Of a DNA stretch of 64,000 nucleotides, positions 42,156 to 51,459 are shown one piece after another. The stretch is taken from contig NC_090128.1 in assembly GCF_040581485.1 (NCBI RefSeq), forward strand, positions 8,246,001-8,310,000, read 5' to 3'. The notes under the pieces were generated by a model. It ran no database searches and was not told the origin of the DNA. It saw nothing but the letters and a program-made list of their open reading frames with translations. The first letter of the stretch is position 1, and each line of letters starts with the position of its first letter. The position numbers and the translations under genes were made by a program. This stretch comes from Linepithema humile. Lineage: Eukaryota; Arthropoda; Insecta; Hymenoptera; Formicidae.

Positions 42156-44524
42156 TCAGAAACGAGCGCGAGGGGGGTCCGATCGTTTCGCTCCGGCACG
42201 TACACTCCGCTGCATTAATTTGCACGCTCTCGGACGCATAGAGGAACGTGTCATTCCGTTGTCTGTGTTCACCCGATTAATACACTCGACTGTACATCCG
42301 CTTGGATTTGCGAGAGACAGAACGGGCCGCAGCTCAGCGTAAAGAGCCTCGTCGATTGATCATTCTCTTTTACCCCCGGTACGCGCGTCTTGCTTTGATT
42401 AACCCGCAATTAGTGACCTGCATTAATAACGAAATTATACGCTAGAGTGTTCCATCGATCAGATTAGAAAAGGCAATTTTTCTAACTCTTTTCGGAGTGT
42501 CTTCGTAATTAAAATTATAAAATTGGATTAAAATGAGCTTTTTTTTCAAATAAAATGTAAAACAAAAAGATTTTATGTTTTAGTTTTTTATGAGAAACTT
42601 TACATAATTTTTCATAAATATTATCAAGGACAAATAATAGAAAAAAAAATCAAAAACTAATAAATAATAAATAATGACAACTGAAAGGAACAATTGTTTC
42701 GAGTAATCACAGAGTCAAAAGGCCAGCGTGATTTCACGAGACGTGCGCGACGGTTCAGCAAGAAAATGTAGGTGAACAGAACCATAGTAACACCATCCTC
42801 CGTGTCTTTCATTCTCTCTGTTTTTCTCACTTTTACCTGCGAGCGCTCATCTTCAATTTCGTGATTTACGACGTCCGCTCTTTCGACGATCCATTAACGA
42901 GCGCATGATTGGCCGGCGTTCTTCGGGGCTGTGAATACCGAATGGCGTAATAAATAGTAATAGGTGTTAAGGTGTATCTAAATTTAGATTGGTATCGTAC
43001 ACGCCACCGAAGTAACGAGCCGTGGTCTGACTGGTACTAAGTGACCCTAATGTCCGAGTCTAATCGGCACTAATGCCGATTACCCAGTATCTCTTTCACG
43101 TCTCTCGGCCCTCCTCAAATCCGTACGAGCTCGCCCGTCGAGTAACATTCCTGGATAGAGTCGCGGATAAACGGCGCCGGAACACTGAGAACTTCGAGAT
43201 ACCCAGTTGTGTTTGAATTTTAATTAATACCTCCGACGGTTTCTCGCTTGCTAATCTTTAGTTTAACGCCGCATGAATAACACAAGCTGTAATGAATTTC
43301 ACGATACACGACTCGTCTCCGAGTGTTCAACGTCATTAAATCGGCGGCATAAATTTTTGTACTATCAGCAAAGAGAATTGTAGCCGCATTTCGTAAACTT
43401 TAACGTCTTGTGTACTATGGTTGAAAATAATCCTGAAATAGATTCCAATTCTGAATTCAGCTTCTTTGCAATTAGGATTATTATCACGCTTTATTTTTGC
43501 AAGCATTGTTTGAATAACATTATTAATAATTTCCACGGCAGCATTATCATTCATACAAGACAATCCAGATTTCTCGTATTTTATTTTCCGATATTCCGTG
43601 TTCCGCAAACCCGCCCAGAAACTAGGTTGTCCCCGAAATCCTTTCTTATTACGGTGCAAGATTAATCCGGCTGCGGCAATCTCGACCCAATTTACGACAA
43701 GCCCGAGAATATATATCGCGAAATATCGTTCGCGCCTCGGACTGGTCGCGCTAATCCATACGGCTCTTCCGGCCGATTCGTCCTCTCGATCATTATTACG
43801 TGCGATTTGGCCGACGAAGCTCGATAGTACGCGCGCGAAACGGCGGTGATTAATATGCGTGATCATCGGCGTGTAATCCACATTACGGAACGCGGGCGGG
43901 GGTGAGCGGCAGAAACGTTAGTCAAAGTGCGCGACAATGCGCGCGCGTGCGCTGGAGACGGCGCAGGGAGGGCAGGGAGAGATATGATGGTGCGGTATTA
44001 GCGACGATTAGGCCGCGGGCATTAGGACCACTTAACAGCCAACGCTTGTAACGGGCAGCAGTCTCTCGGCCATCTGCATCCTGTCGCACACGCGCCAACA
44101 GAATCCTCAGTTTCCTCTCTTTGAAGTTGCCCGAAAATCTGAAATTCTAAAAGAAATTCTTTTCGGAAAAAAAACTTGGAAACACGTCGCTTAATTTATT
44201 TAATATTAATTTACGCGACTTAAAATTGACGAGAATTTAATTATCAATATGATATTCACTTTGCGCTTGCTGGATTTATTGATTGTTACTTTTTATCACG
44301 AGTATATTTAAAATTTATATCAAGTTGCATAGTATTATAGTAAATTAAACTTTATTTATAGTGATTTTTTTTAGATAATTTTTTCCGGTTTTTATTCGCG
44401 CCACACGTCTGCCTGTGAAAACCTTTCGCCCTTTACTCAACCTCTTTTACTTTGGCGCATCAGGCGCGCGCTTACGGGAATCTGGGGAGCGGCGCTCGCG
44501 CGTTAACCGGTGGATTTATTTCTG

Positions 44525-44560
44525 TATAAAAGCGTGACTAAAAATCGCCGTATATCACTG
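44525..44560 (+). promoter_or_regulatory. Candidate TATA box plus initiator
   Basis: TATAAAAG (44,525-44,532) is followed by TCACTG (44,555-44,560), close to the arthropod initiator TCAGTY, with the putative +1 A at 44,557. The 32-base distance from the TATA start to +1 is the standard one. No downstream promoter element was seen at +28. The sequence lies in a CpG-rich block and points toward the candidate micro-exon at 45,009. Short motifs make this uncertain. Confidence 0.35.
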
Positions 44561-45008
44561 TGCGCGCCGTGTTGCACATACGCTAGTGCGGCCCAACTGG
44601 GGCCGGTCGGTCCGCGGCTGGCCGAGCTAAGCCGAGCCGGTGGGGTTAAACCGCGAGTCGTTTGTCATGCTTTTTACTAATAAGCCGGTAGCCGCGCTTT
44701 AATGCGGCCGGAGCTGGCCGTTGCCAACTTTGTCTTCGGCTTCGAGAACTGGCGGACGAATGCGGCAACGAAAAAGCGAATAAATCGAAGCTAACGAGTG
44801 TTACGAAGTTTCGCTCGCGGCGAATTTTCGTCGACGACGAATACGAATCGTACACGGGAGATTTGCCAGCCGTGCGCCAATCGCGTTGCGATTTCTTGAA
44901 CTTTATTTTTATCTATTATGTTTTTTTTGTACACGTTAATCGACGTGAACTCGATCGACGAGAAACGAGAGCGACTTCTGACTAATTAAATTTGCTTTTA
45001 TTTTACAG
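44561..45008 (+). other. Putative first exon and intron of a candidate transcript
   Basis: If the TATA/initiator pair is real, this stretch holds the first exon and the first intron. No strong donor was identified (weak GT sites at CCG/GTAGCC near 44,684 and CCG/GTGGGG near 44,639). The 3' end of the stretch has a branch-point-like CTAAT (44,982-44,986) and a T-rich tract ending in TTTTACAG at 45,001-45,008. A GGCCGAGC/GCCGAGCC repeat occurs at about 44,618-44,640. Confidence 0.2.
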
Positions 45009-45054
45009 ATAGACAATTTGCAATGAAAGGAATGAGACGAGCAACAACATAGCG
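45009..45054 (+). other. Candidate 46-bp non-coding micro-exon
   Basis: The segment is bounded 5' by TTTGCTTTTATTTTACAG, with a CTAAT branch motif whose A lies 23 bases before the AG, and 3' by the perfect donor GTAAGT (45,055-45,060). All three frames contain a stop, so if spliced it would be 5' UTR or long non-coding RNA. It carries a nine-codon upstream-type frame from 45,023 to 45,052 (MKGMRRATT, stop). It is the best splice-site pair I found in the window, but pairs like it occur by chance in AT-rich introns. Confidence 0.3.
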
Positions 45055-45370
45055 GTAAGTAGTTGTGAAGGTAATCTCAATTTCGAGTTTTTGGACTATT
45101 ATTTATTATGATTGCTATTATTGCAAAGCTGTAACCAAATTTTCTTTAAAGATATCACACAATGAATTTAAAACACCGATCCTGAGAAACCTAATACATA
45201 TTTTAAAGCGTGTTTATATGTTTTAATTATAATTATAAATTAGTTTGTTTATATTGCGGACGTAAATTTGTTTATTCGAATTGGATATTTTTTTCCATAA
45301 GCTACACTTCACCTGTGAAATCGCAATTCGTTATATTTTTCTAGTTGAATTTTGGATTTTGCGATAATAA

Positions 45371-45387
45371 CGATATCGATATCGATA
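45371..45387. promoter_or_regulatory. Overlapping pair of TATCGATA (DRE) sites
   Basis: CGATATCGATATCGATA contains TATCGATA at 45,374-45,381 and again at 45,380-45,387. The first 14 bases are a perfect palindrome. TATCGATA is the core of the DREF-bound element in insect housekeeping promoters. No promoter was identified beside it. Confidence 0.35.
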
Positions 45388-47043
45388 AAACGACATGCAA
45401 TCGCACACAAGATGCGCATAAAAATCGAACGGTAAATAATTGCGACCGTCTGTATGAGGCACCGTTCGCGGTCACAGATACGGTTGCATTTCATCCCGAC
45501 ATGCACGTTTAGCGGGTAAACAAACGGCACTTCATAAACCGCCCGTCGCGATACGATCGACGCCATTATTTATTGACCTTTCGGATTTACCGTCGCACAG
45601 GCGCACTCGCGAAATTAGTTTGCCTTGAATTATCTTTCGACGCGCGCGATCAGCCGTCGAAATTATTGCGCCATTGAAATCCATTTTTCGGCAGTCGCCC
45701 CGACGTGCGCCCCTCTCAAAAACTTGGCTTGTTCGTGGTGATCGAATACGACCACTAAATGCATCGTTTAAGTTCAGATCTATCACAGTCGATGGGAGAT
45801 TGATTTTGCGCAACATGGTCAGTTTTGCTTGTGGCTCGCTAAATTAAACGTTTCAACGATGACTATGTGAATTTAATATTCTGAAAAAAAAGATTGCGGG
45901 AAATAAATATGCAATATAATAAGCGTGAAATTATATGCGATGATAAAATACATTACTGCTATTAAGCCGCGTGATTTCTTTTGAAAGATGAGAACACTTT
46001 TTACGGTTCATCTTTCTATTTTCACCGCGAATCGATCAAATGCCAGTCAGGACGCGGCCTCGCCACCCCCACGGTGAAATTTTTGAATTTCTACGGGGTG
46101 AATCCATGTTATATCGTTCCTGCCGGTGGGTACGGACCCCTCCGAAATCCGTTCCGCCCCATGTACGCGGTGCCGGACGTGAAATATAAGGCAATTTCAT
46201 GAACCATTAAGAATGGAAGTTCATAAGTCGGCAGCACGTGTTTTCGGTGTTAACCCGGTGTAGAGAAGGCGAAATGAGATTTTTCGAAGGGCAGCCCCTT
46301 CTGGTCACCCCCCACCTCTCGCGCCAACATTGACGTATAACGGGTGTCCCGCGGTCGAAAGACGAAACGTGCGCGGAGACACATCGAATTCTATCGAAAT
46401 TCATCAGACTTCAAACGATTTCCAATCTTTTGTCTTCGTAATGGCGGGACGATTTTTTCACAGCAGCGCGTGAGCTTGCTCTTTTGATGAAAAATTTCTT
46501 TCTATTTGCGAACCTTTTTCAATTGAAAAATATTAATATTTTAGCGCATGCATTTCGATGATATCTGATATTGCGTTGACAAACACTCGTGATACAAAAT
46601 TTAAATGTTCACTTAAAAGTGTTTCAGTAATTTAATTAATTGATCTTTCCGTACAGCAATCATCGGCAAGTTATTTAAATATGTCAAAAGCCACACTGTA
46701 AAAGTCTAATAATTAACATTGAATTACGATCCTTTTTACATTGCTCTACAAATTTTTTTATTTTATCTATGCCTATAAAATCCGGTTACATGCTTCCTTC
46801 GTTTAAAATACAGAAAGTGTGGCTAAAAATAAGGGTTCACTACTTTGCGCCCTTTTTCACGCGAGATCTTAGATTTCTTGGATGTAATAATTAAGGAAAC
46901 GCGAACCCGCCTTTACCGCAAGGATCCCACGATTAAGGGAGAACCCATCATTCCTTCGCGCTCTCCTTCACTCCGCTTGAACGATCCTGTTCTTGTATCC
47001 TACGATCTTCTTCGTGTTGGTAAATGTTCAAAAGCGAGGGAAC

Positions 47044-47046
<3 letters not shown>

Positions 47047-47080
<34 letters not shown>
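47047..47080 (+). repeat. (AG)17 microsatellite
   Basis: Seventeen uninterrupted AG units followed by GGGGTGC. It is a potential GAGA-factor site at the edge of a CpG-rich block. Confidence 0.95.
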
Positions 47081-47084
<4 letters not shown>

Positions 47085-48214
47085 GCTTTTATAATTTCAC
47101 CCCTAATTTATTTTACAACAGGGCTAATAAAAAAGTGAGCGCCGCGATATATCCATCGGACGTGCGGCGGGGGTGAGACGAAAAAGTTAAACGCTTTCTT
47201 GCCGATCCTCGAACACGCGTCGAACAAAGGGCGCGCTCTCCGTCTCGTCGCCCGGCTTGCCCTGCAGCGCAGTCTCTTCTGCATAATGCTCCGGCGAGCT
47301 GACGTTAACCGCACCTGTTTTTCGTTTTTCTATTTTTTTTTTCTCTTTTTCTCTTACAATGCTAATTACACGCGTGCCTCGGCGAACGTAACGCGAGAGA
47401 AGCGGACGCGCGCCTCTTTCGGGAAAATTTTAAGGCGGATCCATTTCGCGATGCTCTTTTTCCAAATAGGTTTCTACGCTTGTCTTCTTAATTTTCTAGC
47501 ATCGTCAAATAAGATAAAGTTTTCTTTAATTATTTCCCTTTTTTACACTCCCTTCTTCTTGTGAATAATTTTTTCGCGCATGAAAGCGTATGTATTTTTC
47601 AGAAATTCAGTACTTATTAATGGGTTTTCCCTCAAACAGAATTTTTACAGAGTAATCTTATAATTATTTACATAAATATACAAAATAATGCATTTATATC
47701 AATACGTTAAAGGTAACTTTTTACATTACATGTATATTTATTTACTTCTTTGCTTTGCTACTTTTCCTCTACTGCAATTATAATTATCCGGCGGCGAAAA
47801 ATGAATAAATCACATAACAACGCGCGCACATAATGCGCAACAGTGACGCAGGATTAAATTTGATTCGGTTCCCCGTTCGGGCATTAAAGCGCATCCGAAA
47901 TCCTTTAATATTGCAGCCGTCCAACCTGATCTGTATTAATTAATTCACGCGCTCTAAACGGCCCGTTCATCCGCAATGGCAACAAAAAGTCTCGCGCTCT
48001 TTCGCAATTACTCGCGATTACTCTCGTTTTGCCAATCGATGAGGCACGCAACGCCGCGCGATTTTATTATTATGCGCCGCGCCCAGGCGCATGCACACGC
48101 GGCCGCCGCGGTGTATAATGCGGAATTCCGATCGCGACACCGTGCTGGAATATATATACGTTCGCGTGCGATAAAAATTAATTAACAGAAGCGCCGATGA
48201 ACCCGGAGCCGCGG

Positions 48215-48230
48215 CGCGGAATATTCCGCG
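48215..48230. repeat. 16-bp perfect palindrome
   Basis: CGCGGAATATTCCGCG is fully self-complementary. It contains two in-phase heat-shock units (GAA-ta-TTC), but the third is shifted by one base, so it is not a full heat-shock element. Confidence 0.85.
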
Positions 48231-48799
48231 AATAATAAAATACCTGGGCGAGCCGATCGTTAACGGAAGCTGCGAAGCGATCCGCCGGCCACAATGCAAT
48301 AGCTTGAATGCACCCCTCGCTGCATTGCGCGCAAACACGCGTTCCAGCCGATAACGTCGAATTCTCTCCCTCCTTTTTTTCCGCGGGATTTACGGGTAAA
48401 CGATATTCTAATTAACCTCTTTTGACTGCCGTGTTGGTATTCGCGTAAGTCGCGGGGATTTAATTACGGACGCGTGAGAAAAAAAGCTATTTTAATTCTG
48501 CGTAAATACGATGCAAGAATTTTCTAATTAGTACGTTAGAAAATTAAATTAAAAAGTAAGAAATAAAGTCTTTTTCGGAGACACTTAGTTTACTATATTC
48601 TTTGAAATAAAAGGAGGTTAAAGAATTAAAGACTCTGTTGAACTTTATAGAAATAAAGAAATATTTTTTTTTTATAAAATATAATATACACAGTAAACAC
48701 GGTGGTAATAAAAAATGAGAACAACTATTAGAGGCATACGCGATAGCAATTCTTTCCGCGCAAAGTCGCCGCTTTAATCGCACCGGCCATAAAGTCGCG

Positions 48800-48843
48800 C
48801 TCTCTCTCTCTTTCTCTCTCTTTCTCTCTCTCTCTCTCTTTTT
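48800..48843 (+). repeat. (CT)n / CTTT pyrimidine repeat
   Basis: CT units with two TTT interruptions. It precedes a CpG-rich block that begins at about 48,880. Confidence 0.9.
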
Positions 48844-49211
48844 GTTACGCTAGTAACAAAAGTCACGGTGATCACATCGCCCTTCTTCCCTTTCACGTCG
48901 AGTCTTTAAAAAAGAACACCGAGGGAGAAAAAAGAGAAAACGTCGGAACATCCCCCGTCGCTCTCGAGTCTCGAGTTACAACGTGGCCGCACTCGTTAAA
49001 CATCCCTTCGACCTGGTCTCGTCTTTCGCTCCCGTCGCGCCGCATCAACGACGCGCGACAAAAGCGCAGCCAGTAACAATAATGACGATGATAATAAGAG
49101 CGACACCTTCCGAGGGAAAGAACCCTCGCGGAATTCCCGCTTCTATTACCCCCTTTCACCCTTTTTCTCCGCCATTTCTATCGATGCCATTTAAAGTGAT
49201 ATGCGCGTCGA

Positions 49212-49222
49212 GGGGGGGGGGG
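49212..49222 (+). repeat. G11 homopolymer
   Basis: Eleven consecutive G residues at the end of a CpG-rich block, followed by AGGGG. Confidence 0.9.
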
Positions 49223-49641
49223 AGGGGCGACGTCTGAATACGACCAATAAAGAACGATTCTCGAATGGAAATTAACGAAATTCCACGCTTTTTCTTTTTG
49301 CCCGTCGCGTCGTTATCGGAAAATATTGCAATAACGGATCCTTGAAGGAAAGTTTGTAGACAATATCTTCTTAGTGAGAATTTAATAGACTACCCTCGTT
49401 ATCTTGAATATGAAGCAATTTGCAATCAAGTCGCGGAATAAAATTGCCGTGAGAATAAAATCGATTTAAAATTAACTGAGAGAGGTGAGTTCTGTGCGCA
49501 TATAATTGTTATGTTGGTGGAGAAAAAGACGGTTATCGGACCTTCGAAGAGTTGAAAGCGTTTTTCTATTCGGTTGAAGACCGTCGTTTGAATGAAAGAA
49601 AATTAGCTACCGGATCTCAAATTACTACTGTCAACTCTTTC

Positions 49642-49662
49642 TTTTTTTTTTTTTTTCCCCCC
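49642..49662 (+). repeat. T15C6 pyrimidine tract
   Basis: Fifteen T residues directly followed by six C residues, just upstream of a CpG-rich block. Confidence 0.9.
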
Positions 49663-51050
49663 TGTCAATGACTGTCCATGCGCTGCAAGTATCTCGGGCG
49701 AAGGTACGAGCACCATCTTGCTGCACCCGTATCACCCTTTCCGCCCCTCCCCCTCTCCTCTGCGTATCTCACAAAACGAAGCTAAATGCGAACGATTGAG
49801 CCAAAGATCCTTCTCAAGTGAAATGTCACCAGAACACGGAGGGAGCGAGTAGGAGAAATAGGAGTGGAGGGGCAAGGATTGCCTCGAGGGCGACCCGTCC
49901 GTCTTCATTAAGTCCTTCGTTCGAGGGACAGGTAAGAGGGCCGGGCAGGTTAAATCGCGCGCACATTGTGCGTTTTGTACCGCGTCCTCCGCCGGGTGTA
50001 GCGTAGCTTGCGTGCATGTATAATTTCGTGCGCACAATAGCTCCGGGCCGCCATTGTGTCGGCAGGAGCTGTCTGTCAAAACTCGACGCGTCAACTGACG
50101 GCGCTACTATTAAGGACACTCCAATCGCCCCCGTTGCGTCCCTCTGGGCACTAGCGGCCTAGGAACACGGCCACCGTTCCCAACCGGATGCGTATATCCA
50201 CCGGATACGGAATTTATGTACTTTTTACGCCTTTTTACGTCTAGAGATTTGTATTTTAACAAATTAAATCTCCGACGTTTGATGCAAAAAACAAATCCAC
50301 GACATTGTCTTTCGTAGAGAAAAATTTGGTGTTTACTACAACCTAAGATGTTGTTAAATCAAGCCCGATAATGAAATTCATGAATATATTATTTTTATTT
50401 TCTGAAAAGTCAAGCAGCGTTATTAAAATTTTAATGAAACTTTTTTGTAATATTTTAATATCAAAGATTTTTTATGCAAATTTAGCTTTTATATAAATAG
50501 ATAAAAAGAAATCTCTTGGATAAATTTTACTTGTCAAAAATTTCATTTTGCGATTAATTGTTAAAAATAAAATTTGCGCTCTATTATAAATTTAACGAAG
50601 ATGTCGCTCATATCTTGAACGACAGCTATATAATGTCTTTTATATTTTTTGCCGCGATTCCCGTATGGATTGCAACAAAGCAAAAAACATTGCTTTATGC
50701 ATTGAGATGAAAAAGAGAGATGACGAAACGGCGGGTTTGCAAAAGTTCTAATTCGATCACGGCGATGAATCGTGCCCATCGTGGAGAAAATAAAAGGAGC
50801 CCCCGACAAAGGGGAGTTCTGGCGCGTTGCTCGTGCGTGCACGGCCGCCGATCGTTTGTGCTCGTACGTTAAACGTCCTGTCATCGCGGAGCCGTGCAAA
50901 AAGTGCCGGTCCAGCTAAAAGGGCTGGCTGGGATGGCTGGATCGACGGTGGGAGCGAATCGGCCGCGAAAGATTGCCGGTGTGTGCCATTGACGTTTGCC
51001 ATCGACGAGTGCAGCCGTTGCATCGTCGACACGAAAGCAAAACCACATCG

Positions 51051-51071
51051 CTGTCTGTCCGTCTGTCTGTT
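51051..51071 (+). repeat. Interrupted (TGTC)n microsatellite
   Basis: Tetranucleotide CTGT/GTCT units with one CC interruption, within the CpG-rich block at 50,760-51,180. Confidence 0.85.
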
Positions 51072-51328
51072 GGTGCGACGAACAGCGAACTGTTCGACCA
51101 AGTTTTCGACTCGACTGTTTCGATGCGGTTGCTCGGGTAACACGGGCGCGATCCACAAATTTAACAGTAAATGCAGCTCCCCGTATAATACAGAGATAAC
51201 GTTCGGGATAAACGTGAAGTGAAAATTAGAGAGATATATTTGTCACATTCAATTCTGAATTTCGTTTCTCCAGCGTGCATGACGGTGATCGCGTTCCACC
51301 TCAACACGAGACGAGAATCGGAATAGCA

Positions 51329-51455
51329 CATTTGACGCTAAATGAGCCATTTGATATCAAGTTTTATTTGTATAAAGCATGAGATGAAAGAGGCTCAAAG
51401 GGCAACATTTAATGTTAAATGCGTCATGAGAGCACGCGTCATTTAGTGCCAAACG
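51329..51455. promoter_or_regulatory. Cluster of inverted CATTT...AAATG boxes
   Basis: Four related boxes occur in 127 bases: CATTTGACGCTAAATG (51,329-51,344), CATTTGATATCAA (51,348-51,360, containing the 10-bp palindrome TTGATATCAA), CATTTAATGTTAAATG (51,406-51,421, 7-bp perfect arms around TG) and CATTTAGTGCCAAACG (51,440-51,455). Similar length, similar arms and symmetric form suggest sites for a dimeric regulator, or remnants of a short tandem repeat. No factor is assigned. Confidence 0.4.
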
Positions 51456-51459
51456 CAAT

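Larger units (their letters stand above)
40278..44500. other. Non-coding mosaic DNA, no gene seen
   Basis: A long AT-rich spacer (40,500-41,680) is followed by CpG-rich blocks at 41,930-42,360 and 43,650-44,080. At 40,991-41,037 GCGATT/AATCGC-type sequences repeat and can fold (ATTGCGA / TCGCAAT around three bases). The 181-codon minus frame at 43,336-43,881 is the cleanest long frame in the window because its 3' half is not low-complexity, but it matches nothing I know and its ends have no splice or promoter context. Confidence 0.5.
45061..48799. other. Non-coding mosaic DNA, no gene seen
   Basis: AT-rich spacers (45,100-45,320, 45,840-45,980, 46,490-46,840 and 47,560-47,760) separate CpG-rich blocks, notably 47,140-47,460 and 47,820-48,480. 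The latter contains a Hox-like TTTTATTATTATG (48,063-48,075), a 7-bp hairpin at 48,072-48,092 (ATGCGCC / GGCGCAT) and a 16-bp palindrome. A donor-like GTAAGT at 48,445 lacks an acceptor. No gene is called. Confidence 0.55.
48844..51320. other. Non-coding DNA with CpG-rich blocks
   Basis: CpG-rich blocks lie at 48,880-49,260, 49,700-50,200 and 50,760-51,180. Donor-like ACAG/GTAAGAG at 49,932 and GAGAG/GTGAGT at 49,485 are good matches. The latter could pair with the acceptor TCTTCTTAG at 49,374, giving a 110-base segment with stops in all frames. The frame at 50,827-51,222 is rich in cysteine after residue 50 but has no signal peptide. An interrupted (TGTC)n lies at 51,051-51,071. No gene is called. 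Confidence 0.5.

Noticed and set aside
43336..43881. 181-codon open frame (-)
   Set aside because: The most protein-like composition in the window, but no family recognised and no promoter, splice or poly-A context. Considered but not called.
46688..46744. CACTGTAAAAG ... CTTTTTACATTG as a miniature element
   Set aside because: Ends match only loosely and there is no target-site duplication. Likely AT-rich coincidence.
49375..49484. 110-base exon candidate between TCTTCTTAG and GTGAGT
   Set aside because: The donor is good, but the pyrimidine tract is short and all frames have stops. Weaker than the 45,009 candidate.
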